Source: an uncultured Clostridia bacterium (GTDB lineage: Bacteria; Bacillota; Clostridia; Oscillospirales; Ruminococcaceae). Taken from it: DNA of 26,948 nt. Under the pieces are notes generated by a model, which was not told the origin of the DNA, did no database searches, and saw only the letters and a list, made by a program, of their open reading frames with translations. A program made the position numbers and the translations under genes. The DNA lies in the NCBI GenBank assembly GCA_937906945.1, contig CALCUE010000004.1, positions 1 to 26,948 on the forward strand, in the 5' to 3' direction. This document shows positions 21,236-26,948 of the stretch, in pieces (position 1 is the stretch's first letter; each line of letters starts with the position of its first letter).

Positions 21236-22765
21236 TTAGTGACCCCAATATTTGCGGTCGAGGCTTCGGTATTGAAGCGCCTCGGCGATATGGGCGGTCT
21301 CAATTTCCTCACTTTCGTCCAGATCGGCGATGGTCCGGGCGACTTTCAGGATCCGGTCATAGGCCCGTGCCGAAAGGCCCATGTGCTCAAAAGCGTTTTT
21401 CAAAAGCTCCCGGGCGTCATCGGTGAGCACGCAATATTCGGCGAGCATCGCCGGCGTGAGCATGGCGTTGCAGGTGATGCCGGTATCGGCGTACCGCTCG
21501 TTCTGACGCTTGCGGGCGGCGTTGACCCGGCGGCGGATCTCCGCCGAGGATTCGGAGCGGGTCGTGTCCGAAAGGTCGGCGAACTCGACGGGCATGACCT
21601 CCACGTGAAGGTCGATCCGGTCAAGGAGCGGTCCGGACACTTTTGACAGATAGCGGGCGACCGACGCTTCGGTGCAGGTGCATTTGCGGGTCGGATGACC
21701 GTAATAGCCGCAGGGACAGGGGTTCATGGCGGCGACCAGCATGATGGAACAGGGATAGGTAAGCCGTCCGGCGGCACGCGAAATGGTGACAACGCCGTCT
21801 TCCAAAGGTTGCCGCAGCACCTCCATGGCGGTGCGGTTATATTCGGGCAGCTCGTCCAGAAAGAGGACGCCGTTGTGCGCCAGCGAAATTTCGCCCGGCT
21901 GCGGTACCGAACCGCCGCCGGTCAGACCGGCGGGAGAAACGGTGTGGTGCGGCGCCCGGAACGGGCGTTTGGTGATGAGGGACACGCCCTCCGGCAATGT
22001 GCCGCAGATGGAATGGATCTTGGTGGTTTCAATGGATTCCTCAAAGGTCATTTCCGGCAGGATCGACGGCAGGCGTTTGGCCAGCATACTTTTTCCGGCG
22101 CCGGGCGGTCCGATGAGAAGAATGTTATGGAAGCCGGCGGCGGCGATTTCCAGCGCCCGTTTGGCTTCGTACTGTCCCTTGACGTCGGCGAAATCCGGTT
22201 CGGCGGTCTCCGGGGAGGAATGGGCAAGGTCGATGGGGGCCAAAGGCTCCAAAGGCGCTTCACCGGTCAGGTGGGCGACGACTTCCGTCACCGAGCGGAC
22301 AGCGAAGACCTCGATCCCTTCGACGACGGAACCTTCCGGCGCGTTGCCATAGGGGATGAACACCCGGGAAAGGCCGAGCTTCTTCGCCTCCAGCACCATG
22401 GGAAGAATACCGGCGACGGGCTTAACGGTGCCCTCGAGGGAAAGTTCCCCGACAAAAGCGGCGCCGGTGCAATCGGCGGAAAGCTGACCGTCGGCACGGA
22501 GGATCCCGATCAGGATAGGCAGATCATAGAACGAACCGGCTTTCCGGATATCGCTGGGCGCCAGGTTGACGACGATCTTCCCGGTGGGGAACCGGAAACC
22601 GCTGTTCACAATGGCGGTGCGGACCCGGTCCCGGGATTCCTTGACCGCCACGTCCGGCAGTCCGACGATATCAAAGCTGGGGAACGATTCGGAAAGGTCC
22701 ACTTCCACGGCGACACGGTAGGCGTTGATGCCGAGAAGGCCCATACTGGTGCAGGTACAGAACAA
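21236..22765 (-). CDS. comM: YifB/ComM-family Mg-chelatase-like AAA ATPase
   Basis: A 509-residue AAA+ protein of the ComM group; ComM drives branch migration during natural transformation in Gram-negative bacteria, while the role in Firmicutes is unclear. An N-terminal ChlI-type domain (VEVDLSESFPSFDIVGLPD, NLAPSDIRKAGSFYDLPI) precedes Walker A GPPGAGKS (219-226), Walker B GVLFLDELPEY, NPCPCGYYGHP and LDRIDLHVEV. The start TTG at 22765 is favoured because the protein then begins MFCTCTSMGLLGINAY, matching the usual family start, and AAGGTGA lies nine bases upstream. It heads the minus-strand run toward aspS. Identification is sure; the comM symbol is by homology. Confidence 0.92.
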   Translation of the reverse strand: MFCTCTSMGLLGINAYRVAVEVDLSESFPSFDIVGLPDVAVKESRDRVRTAIVNSGFRFPTGKIVVNLAPSDIRKAGSFYDLPILIGILRADGQLSADCTGAAFVGELSLEGTVKPVAGILPMVLEAKKLGLSRVFIPYGNAPEGSVVEGIEVFAVRSVTEVVAHLTGEAPLEPLAPIDLAHSSPETAEPDFADVKGQYEAKRALEIAAAGFHNILLIGPPGAGKSMLAKRLPSILPEMTFEESIETTKIHSICGTLPEGVSLITKRPFRAPHHTVSPAGLTGGGSVPQPGEISLAHNGVLFLDELPEYNRTAMEVLRQPLEDGVVTISRAAGRLTYPCSIMLVAAMNPCPCGYYGHPTRKCTCTEASVARYLSKVSGPLLDRIDLHVEVMPVEFADLSDTTRSESSAEIRRRVNAARKRQNERYADTGITCNAMLTPAMLAEYCVLTDDARELLKNAFEHMGLSARAYDRILKVARTIADLDESEEIETAHIAEALQYRSLDRKYWGH

Positions 22766-22812
22766 CGAAGATCGTCACCTTTCTTTGAGGTCAATTTATA
22801 CTTAATCAATTT

Positions 22813-22842
22813 ATTATATAACAGAACGGGGGCAAAATACAA
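22813..22842 (-). promoter_or_regulatory. Probable promoter of comM
   Basis: On the minus strand, TTGTAT (22837-22842), an 18-bp spacer and consensus TATAAT (22813-22818). The -10 is good but the -35 matches only three bases. The leader to TTG at 22765 would be about 40 bases. Confidence 0.5.
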
Positions 22843-22898
22843 GCCCAAAAAGCAAAGTTTCTTTTTTCTCCGGCGAGGGGAGCGGTAAAACGAAACGG

Positions 22899-22941
22899 AA
22901 AAAGCCCGTCGGGGCGGGATATCCGCCGTGACGGGCTTTTT
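22899..22941 (-). terminator. Terminator of the Cys-rich small gene
   Basis: A 12-bp outer stem (22899-22910 with 22930-22941) plus an inner 5-bp stem (22913-22917 with 22923-22927). On the minus strand it ends in five T. It lies just past the stop of the 50-aa gene and before the comM promoter. Confidence 0.85.
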
Positions 22942-22962
22942 CGGAAGCTTTCCGGGCGCTTA

Positions 22963-23115
22963 TCAGCAATGGCAATCTTTTCCGCAGGCGCAGTCCCGGT
23001 TGTAGGCGACCAGAATGACACCGGCGCCGCGGGTGTCGGTCACTTCATGTTGAAGGCCGTTGAGTTTATCGAGCGTGGCACGGTCCAGTTCGGCAAATTT
23101 CGGAATTTCGGACAT
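22963..23115 (-). CDS. Small protein with Cys/His-rich C-terminus, 50 aa
   Basis: I do not recognise this protein. ATG at 23115 follows a strong AAGGAGGTG, and a terminator follows its stop, so it is a real single-gene unit. The N-terminal 27 residues look helical and charged (FAELDRATLDKLNGLQHEV), then comes a strand-like AGVILVAYN, and the last residues are CACGKDCHC, with four Cys, one His and one Lys, suggesting metal or iron-sulphur binding or a redox role. No signal or membrane segment is visible. It is divergent from recA with 166 bases between the starts, and a possible reverse promoter there straddles the LexA box, so DNA-damage control is possible but unproven. Confidence 0.8.
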   Translation of the reverse strand: MSEIPKFAELDRATLDKLNGLQHEVTDTRGAGVILVAYNRDCACGKDCHC

Positions 23116-23179
23116 AAAAACACCTCCTTCAAGGGTAGTATGCGCGGAAAACCGGCGGAAAAACGGAAACTTCAAAAAT

Positions 23180-23209
23180 TATTTAGAACAAATGTTCGAT
23201 TTTTCTCAA
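23180..23209 (-). promoter_or_regulatory. Tentative reverse promoter for the Cys-rich small gene
   Basis: On the minus strand TTGAGA (23204-23209), 18 bp and TAAATA (23180-23185). The -10 matches only weakly. If real, the LexA box falls between -35 and -10, the classic repressing position. Confidence 0.3.
23186..23197. promoter_or_regulatory. LexA (SOS) box at recA
   Basis: GAACAAATGTTC matches the Gram-positive LexA/DinR consensus GAACNNNNGTTC exactly, followed by a G as in the extended form. It lies 20 bp upstream of the recA -35 box. lexA itself is not in this window. Confidence 0.85.
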
Positions 23210-23216
23210 AAAACGG

Positions 23217-23245
23217 TTGATTTTGAAAAAGGAATAGAATATAAT
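23217..23245 (+). promoter_or_regulatory. recA promoter
   Basis: TTGATT (23217-23222), 17 bp, and consensus TATAAT (23240-23245). The transcript should start near 23252, about 30 bases before the recA ATG, and carry recX, rimO and pgsA. Confidence 0.85.
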
Positions 23246-23281
23246 AGAGGCAGAAAAACAATCCGGAAAGGACGTTTATTT

Positions 23282-24358
23282 ATGGCTACGAAAGAAGAAG
23301 CATTGGATACCGCGATCAAGCAGCTGGAAAAACAGTACGGAAAAGGAACGGTCATGCGTTTGGGCAACGCCCCGGAGATGAACGTGGAGGCCATTTCCAC
23401 CGGCTCCATCACGTTGGACTGCGCCCTCGGAATCGGCGGCGTGCCCCGTGGACGGATCGTCGAGATCTATGGACCGGAAAGTTCCGGTAAAACGACGGTG
23501 GCTCTCCATATCGTCGCCTCGGCGCAGAAAAAGGGCGGTACGGCGGCCTTCATCGACGTGGAACACGCGTTGGACCCGGTCTATGCCAAAGCCGTCGGCG
23601 TCGATATCGACAACCTTCTTGTTTCTCAGCCGGATACCGGTGAGCAGGCCCTCGAGATCGCCGAAGCCCTTGTCCGTTCCGGCGCCATCGACGTCGTCGT
23701 CTTCGACTCCGTCGCCGCCATGGTGACGAAAGCGGAGGTCGAGGGATTGATGGGCGATTCCCACGTCGGTCAGCAGGCACGGCTCATGTCGCTGGCTCTT
23801 CGGAAACTGACCGGCGTCATCAGCAAGACCAACTGCGTCGCGGTTTTCATCAACCAGCTCCGTGAAAAGATCGGCGTCATGTACGGCAACCCGGAGACCA
23901 CCCCCGGCGGTCTGGCGCTGAAATTCTATTCCTCGGTGCGGCTTGACGTCCGCAAACAGGAGCAGATCAAGGTCGGCGGCGAGGTCGTCGGCAACCATAC
24001 CAAGGTCAAAGTCGTCAAAAACAAAGTCGCGCCGCCTTTCAAAGTGGCCGAATTCGATATCATGTACGGCGAAGGCATCAGCCGGGTCGGCGAGATCCTC
24101 GATCTCGCGGTCCAGCTCGATATCATCGAAAAATCCGGCGCGTGGTTTTCTTATAACGGTGTGCGCCTCGGTCAGGGCCGTGACAATGTCCGAGAACTGA
24201 TTTCCAAAGACCCGGCGCTTTGCGACGAGTTGGACGCCAAGATCCGCGCCAACCTGGACAAGGTGGCCGATTTGGGAAAACCGGGCGCCAAAAAAACCAA
24301 GATCCTAAACGTCGCCCCGACGGGCATTGATGTAAGCGCGGATGTGGAAGACGAGTAA
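23282..24358 (+). CDS. recA: Recombinase RecA
   Basis: RecA forms filaments on single-stranded DNA, drives strand exchange and triggers LexA self-cleavage. The 358 residues show Walker A GPESSGKT (64-71), FIDVEHALDP, Walker B VVVFDSVAA, the L1 region around MGDSHVGQQARLMSLALRK, FINQLREKIGVMYGNPETT (L2), and the acidic tail DVEDE. I chose ATG at 23282, after GGAAAGGA, rather than the long frame from 23060, which would start upstream of the promoter. A LexA box and promoter lie just upstream, and recX overlaps its end by 17 bases. No intein or unusual insertion is present. Identification is certain. Confidence 0.99.
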   Translation: MATKEEALDTAIKQLEKQYGKGTVMRLGNAPEMNVEAISTGSITLDCALGIGGVPRGRIVEIYGPESSGKTTVALHIVASAQKKGGTAAFIDVEHALDPVYAKAVGVDIDNLLVSQPDTGEQALEIAEALVRSGAIDVVVFDSVAAMVTKAEVEGLMGDSHVGQQARLMSLALRKLTGVISKTNCVAVFINQLREKIGVMYGNPETTPGGLALKFYSSVRLDVRKQEQIKVGGEVVGNHTKVKVVKNKVAPPFKVAEFDIMYGEGISRVGEILDLAVQLDIIEKSGAWFSYNGVRLGQGRDNVRELISKDPALCDELDAKIRANLDKVADLGKPGAKKTKILNVAPTGIDVSADVEDE

Positions 24359-24863
24359 GCGCCCGGAAAAACCGCTGACAACTGAAGAAGCCCAAGAAAA
24401 AGCCCTGAACTTGTTAGAGTACAGGGCTCATTCGCGTAAGGAGATTTTTGACAAGCTCCGGCGGTTTACGACGGCGGAAATTGCCGCCGAAGTGGTGGAG
24501 CGGCTGACCGAAGGCGGCGTGCTGGATGACGAAAATTTTGCCTATGTGTTCGCTTACGAGGCGGCGGCGCTCAAATACCATGGACCGGTGCGGATCAAAC
24601 GGGAGCTTTCCCTGCGGGGGATCGACGCCGATACGGCGGAAAACGCCCTTTGGCAGATCACCGACGAGATCGGGCCTTTTGAGGACCGGCTCGACTATCT
24701 TTTGGCGGTCAAATTCAAGGACAGCCTTTTCGACGAAAAAAATCGCGCGAAAACCGTGCAGGCCCTCTTCCGTCTGGGCTACGAATATGGTATGATAAAG
24801 AACGCGATATATAAAGTAAAGGAAGAAATAATGGATGAGTGGAATGGAAACGAAGGAGAATAA
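24342..24863 (+). CDS. recX: RecA regulator RecX
   Basis: RecX modulates RecA filaments by capping or binding in the groove. The 173-residue helical protein carries the three-helix repeats of the family, for instance ALNLLEYRAHSRKEIFDKL, VVERLTEGGVLDDENFAYVF and IKRELSLRGIDADTAENAL. The frame allows ATG at 24342, which overlaps the recA end by 17 bases and lacks a good ribosome binding site, so translation may be coupled to recA; a later start is possible. It is in the usual place, directly after recA. The rimO start overlaps its 3' end by 29 bases. Identification is sure. Confidence 0.93.
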   Translation: MWKTSKRPEKPLTTEEAQEKALNLLEYRAHSRKEIFDKLRRFTTAEIAAEVVERLTEGGVLDDENFAYVFAYEAAALKYHGPVRIKRELSLRGIDADTAENALWQITDEIGPFEDRLDYLLAVKFKDSLFDEKNRAKTVQALFRLGYEYGMIKNAIYKVKEEIMDEWNGNEGE

Positions 24864-26193
24864 GATCCGGATCGGCATGATCGCCCTCGGCTGCAACAAA
24901 AACCAGGTCGATGCCGAGCTGATGCTGGGAAGACTGGCCGACAAAGGCTTCGAGATCTTGGAGGACGCCGGTGACTGCGACGTCATCATCGTCAACACCT
25001 GCGGCTTCATCGAAAGCGCCAAAAAGGAATCCATCGAGAACATTTTGGAATGCTGCGAGATGAAAAAACAGGGGCAGGTCAAACTGGTCGTCGTGACCGG
25101 CTGTCTGGCCGAGCGGTACCGCGAGGAAATGGCGGAGCTGATCCCCGAAGCGGACGTTATTTTAGGCATCGGCGCCAACGACGAGATCGCCGAAGCCATC
25201 AAACAGGCGCTGGCCGGTCAGGCTGTGCGCAAATTTTACGCGCCGGAAAATCTGGAGATGGAGGGCAAGCGGATCCTTGTCAACTATCCCCATTACGCTT
25301 ATATCCGCATTGCCGACGGCTGTGACAACCGCTGTGCCTATTGCGCGATCCCGATGATCCGTGGGCGCTACCGCAGCCGCCCGATGGAAAATATCGTGGA
25401 GGAGTGCCGCCATTTTGCCGAAAAAGGTGTGGAGGAACTGATCATCATCGCGCAGGATACCACCCGGTACGGCGAGGACCTTTACGGAAAACGGATGCTG
25501 CCGGAGCTTCTGCGGCAGATCTGCGCTATTGACGGCCTTCGCTGGGTGCGGATTTTGTATGCCTATCCGGAGCGGGTGACGGAGGAACTTCTGGACACCA
25601 TGGCCTCGGAGGACAAGATCGTCAAATATCTCGATATTCCGCTGCAGCATTGCAGCAAAAAAGTGCTGAAAGCTATGCACCGCCACGCGGTCACTTCGGC
25701 GGAACTTTTGAGCATGCTCAAACATATCCGGGAGAAAGTGCCGGGCATCTGCCTGCGCACCACCCTGCTCACCGGCTTCCCCGGCGAAAGCGACGCTGAT
25801 TTTGAGGCACTCTGCAAATTCGTCAAGGCGGCCAAATTTGACCGTCTGGGCTGCTTTGCCTATTCCCGGGAGGAGGGAACGCCTTCCTATGACCTGCCGA
25901 ATCAGTTGGACGAGGAGACCAAAGAGCGTCGGGCTGAGGTCATCATGCAGATCCAGACCGACGTTTCCGCCGCTTTGCAGAAAAAGAAGATCGGGAAAGT
26001 CTTCGACGTGATCGTGGAAGGCTATGACCGGAAAAATAAGGTCTTCATCGGCCGGACGGCACAGGACGCACCGGAAATTGACGGGGTGGTCTATTTCTCC
26101 AGTCCGGAAAAGCACTGTATCGGCGATTTTGTCCGTGTGAAGATCGAGAAATCCTCGGATTACGACCTTTTGGGCGTTTTGACGGAGGAATAA
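24835..26193 (+). CDS. rimO: Ribosomal protein S12 methylthiotransferase RimO
   Basis: A radical-SAM enzyme that adds a methylthio group to Asp88 of ribosomal protein S12. The N-terminal UPF0004 domain carries Cys20, Cys56 and Cys90 for the auxiliary cluster, the radical-SAM motif CDNRCAYC supplies Cys163, Cys167 and Cys170, and the C-terminus (about 385-452) is a TRAM domain. ALGCNKNQVDAE and GRYRSRP mark it as RimO rather than its relative MiaB, which modifies tRNA. ATG at 24835 has AAGGA eleven bases upstream and overlaps recX by 29 bases; an in-frame ATG lies three codons later. Both clusters look complete. Identification is very sure. Confidence 0.95.
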   Translation: MSGMETKENKIRIGMIALGCNKNQVDAELMLGRLADKGFEILEDAGDCDVIIVNTCGFIESAKKESIENILECCEMKKQGQVKLVVVTGCLAERYREEMAELIPEADVILGIGANDEIAEAIKQALAGQAVRKFYAPENLEMEGKRILVNYPHYAYIRIADGCDNRCAYCAIPMIRGRYRSRPMENIVEECRHFAEKGVEELIIIAQDTTRYGEDLYGKRMLPELLRQICAIDGLRWVRILYAYPERVTEELLDTMASEDKIVKYLDIPLQHCSKKVLKAMHRHAVTSAELLSMLKHIREKVPGICLRTTLLTGFPGESDADFEALCKFVKAAKFDRLGCFAYSREEGTPSYDLPNQLDEETKERRAEVIMQIQTDVSAALQKKKIGKVFDVIVEGYDRKNKVFIGRTAQDAPEIDGVVYFSSPEKHCIGDFVRVKIEKSSDYDLLGVLTEE

Positions 26194-26205
26194 GGAGGAA
26201 CGGAA

Positions 26206-26757
26206 TTGAACATTCCCAATCGTTTGACGCTTTTGCGGGTCCTGATGGTGCCGGCGTTTGTGATCGTGTTTCTGTTGCCGGCGGTCAGCGACTGGTGGGC
26301 GCTGGCGCTTTTTGTTCTGGCCGGACTTACGGATCTTTTGGACGGCGCCATCGCGCGAAAAAAGAATATGGTGACGGATTTCGGAAAACTGATGGACCCG
26401 TTGGCCGATAAACTGATGCTCACGGCGGCGCTGGTGTGTTTCACCTACGCCGGGCTTGTCCATCCGGCGGTGACCATCGTCGTCCTTTCCCGGGAGCTTC
26501 TGGTCACCGGGCTTCGAACGCTGGCCATTTCCAAGGGCAAGGTCATCGCGGCGGATTTCTGGGGCAAGCTCAAAACGGTGGCGCAGGACGTGGCGATCGT
26601 TGTGATTCTGGTCTGGCAGTCGTGGCCGTCCGGTTCGTTCAACGAATTCTGCCGGGTTCTTTCGGTCGTCTGCGTCTGGGTGATGCTGGCGCTGACGGTG
26701 ATCTCCGCCATCCATTATTGTATAGTAAATAAAGATATTTTCGAGAACGCGAAATGA
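26206..26757 (+). CDS. pgsA: CDP-diacylglycerol-glycerol-3-phosphate 3-phosphatidyltransferase
   Basis: Membrane enzyme that makes phosphatidylglycerol phosphate, the committed step to acidic phospholipids. The 183-residue product has several hydrophobic helices and the CDP-alcohol phosphotransferase motif intact: Asp43, Asp46, Gly47, Ala50, Arg51, Gly60, Asp64 and Asp68. The start is TTG at 26206, after AAGGAGG, 12 bases past rimO. The opening MNIPNRLTLLRVLMVP is the usual family start. A terminator follows, so it is the last gene of the recA transcript. Among CDP-alcohol enzymes, PgsA is the best fit by length and context rather than cardiolipin or serine enzymes. Confidence 0.93.
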   Translation: MNIPNRLTLLRVLMVPAFVIVFLLPAVSDWWALALFVLAGLTDLLDGAIARKKNMVTDFGKLMDPLADKLMLTAALVCFTYAGLVHPAVTIVVLSRELLVTGLRTLAISKGKVIAADFWGKLKTVAQDVAIVVILVWQSWPSGSFNEFCRVLSVVCVWVMLALTVISAIHYCIVNKDIFENAK

Positions 26758-26769
26758 GAAAAAAGTTCC

Positions 26770-26799
26770 CCCGGAAGTTCTTTTCCGGGGTTTTTTTTA
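26770..26799 (+). terminator. Terminator after pgsA
   Basis: CCCCGGAA (26770-26777) pairs with TTCCGGGG (26784-26791), with a 6-base loop and a run of at least eight T. Confidence 0.9.
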
Positions 26800-26894
26800 A
26801 TTTTTTGAAAAAGTTTTTGGACGGAAATCGGCATAGTGAAGCGGAAAATTAAAGCGGAACACGTGGATGGAGTGAAAAAACATGAAAAAAGTCG

Positions 26895-26923
26895 TTGACA
26901 ACGTAAGTAGTGGGTGATATAAT
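26895..26923 (+). promoter_or_regulatory. Perfect-consensus promoter at the window end
   Basis: TTGACA (26895-26900), 17 bp, TATAAT (26918-26923), with TG one base before the -10 and an A-rich stretch upstream (26876-26890) like an UP element. The transcript would start near 26930. This strength suits a stable-RNA promoter. No coding frame is convincing in 26800-26894. Confidence 0.85.
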
Positions 26924-26929
26924 AACGAA

Positions 26930-26948
26930 GCTGTCGCAAGAGCGGCAG
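26930..26948 (+). other. Hairpin at the start of the last transcript, cut by the window end
   Basis: GCTGTCGC (26930-26937), AAGA, GCGGCAG (26942-26948) would form an 8-bp stem if the next base is C. Directly downstream of a consensus promoter, such a structure would suit an rRNA operon leader, but no rRNA sequence is visible, so this is inference. Confidence 0.4.

Noticed and set aside
18669..21239. 856-codon open frame on the plus strand across aspS and the QueG-like gene
   Set aside because: It is antisense to aspS and the QueG-like gene, which have clear motifs. The real genes rarely use TTA, CTA or TCA codons, so the opposite strand stays open by chance; the translation has no recognisable motif or ribosome binding site.
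25162..26715. 517-codon open frame on the minus strand opposite rimO and pgsA
   Set aside because: Antisense shadow of two clear genes; no motif.
26882..26917. Short ATG frame after a GGAG-like site near the right edge
   Set aside because: It stops after 11 codons and overlaps the -35 box and spacer of the consensus promoter; chance is the simplest explanation.
1..26948. CRISPR array, prophage, transposon or defence system
   Set aside because: No regularly spaced repeats, transposase, integrase, phage structural gene or known defence domain is visible on either strand.

Overview
The window reads as ordinary chromosome from an uncultured-type Clostridia (Firmicutes/Bacillota) genome of moderate, by-eye mid-50s GC. 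The grounds are strong AGGAGG-type Shine-Dalgarno sites, frequent TTG starts, TTGACA/TATAAT promoters with 17-bp spacers, a clostridial 2[4Fe-4S] ferredoxin, a Gram-positive-type LexA box at recA, and the Firmicutes gene block darA-holB-ricT-trmN6-rsmI. It is gene-dense and I found no phage, insertion sequence, CRISPR array or tRNA.

Layout. 1-380: structured leader-like DNA, a 49-aa small gene and a terminator. 382-3817 (+): a promoter driving tsaD, a GTP-type PEP carboxykinase and a GNAT acetyltransferase, closed by a two-way terminator. 3837-4640 (-): an HTH regulator and a small partner that seems to carry the same C-terminal domain, preceded by clustered GTTGA/TCAAC half-sites. 4716-6403 (-): an AbrB-ABC ATPase-permease operon with a consensus promoter and a palindrome over its -10. 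6433-13510 (+): a compact aromatic operon. 13523-22842 (-): rsmI, trmN6, a small ferredoxin gene, ricT, holB, darA, a FemABX transferase, a short QueG-like protein, aspS and comM/yifB. 22899-23209 (-): a 50-aa Cys-rich protein divergent from recA. 23186-26799 (+): LexA box, recA, recX, rimO, pgsA and a terminator. 26895-26948: a consensus promoter and the start of a transcript that looks like an rRNA leader.

The most distinctive part is the aromatic operon. Six reading frames encode all seven steps from DAHP synthase to chorismate, plus chorismate mutase. Two are fusions: a chorismate mutase joined to 3-dehydroquinate synthase, and shikimate dehydrogenase joined to shikimate kinase. Most genes overlap by ATGA or are separated by 8 to 30 bases. 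An SGNH hydrolase rides at the 3' end.

I do not see a clearly new defence or mobile system. The best leads are the chorismate mutase-AroB fusion, the HTH/partner pair with its operator cluster, the Cys-rich small gene that may share the recA LexA box, and the two small genes (195-344 and 15103-15273) that a length cut-off would miss.
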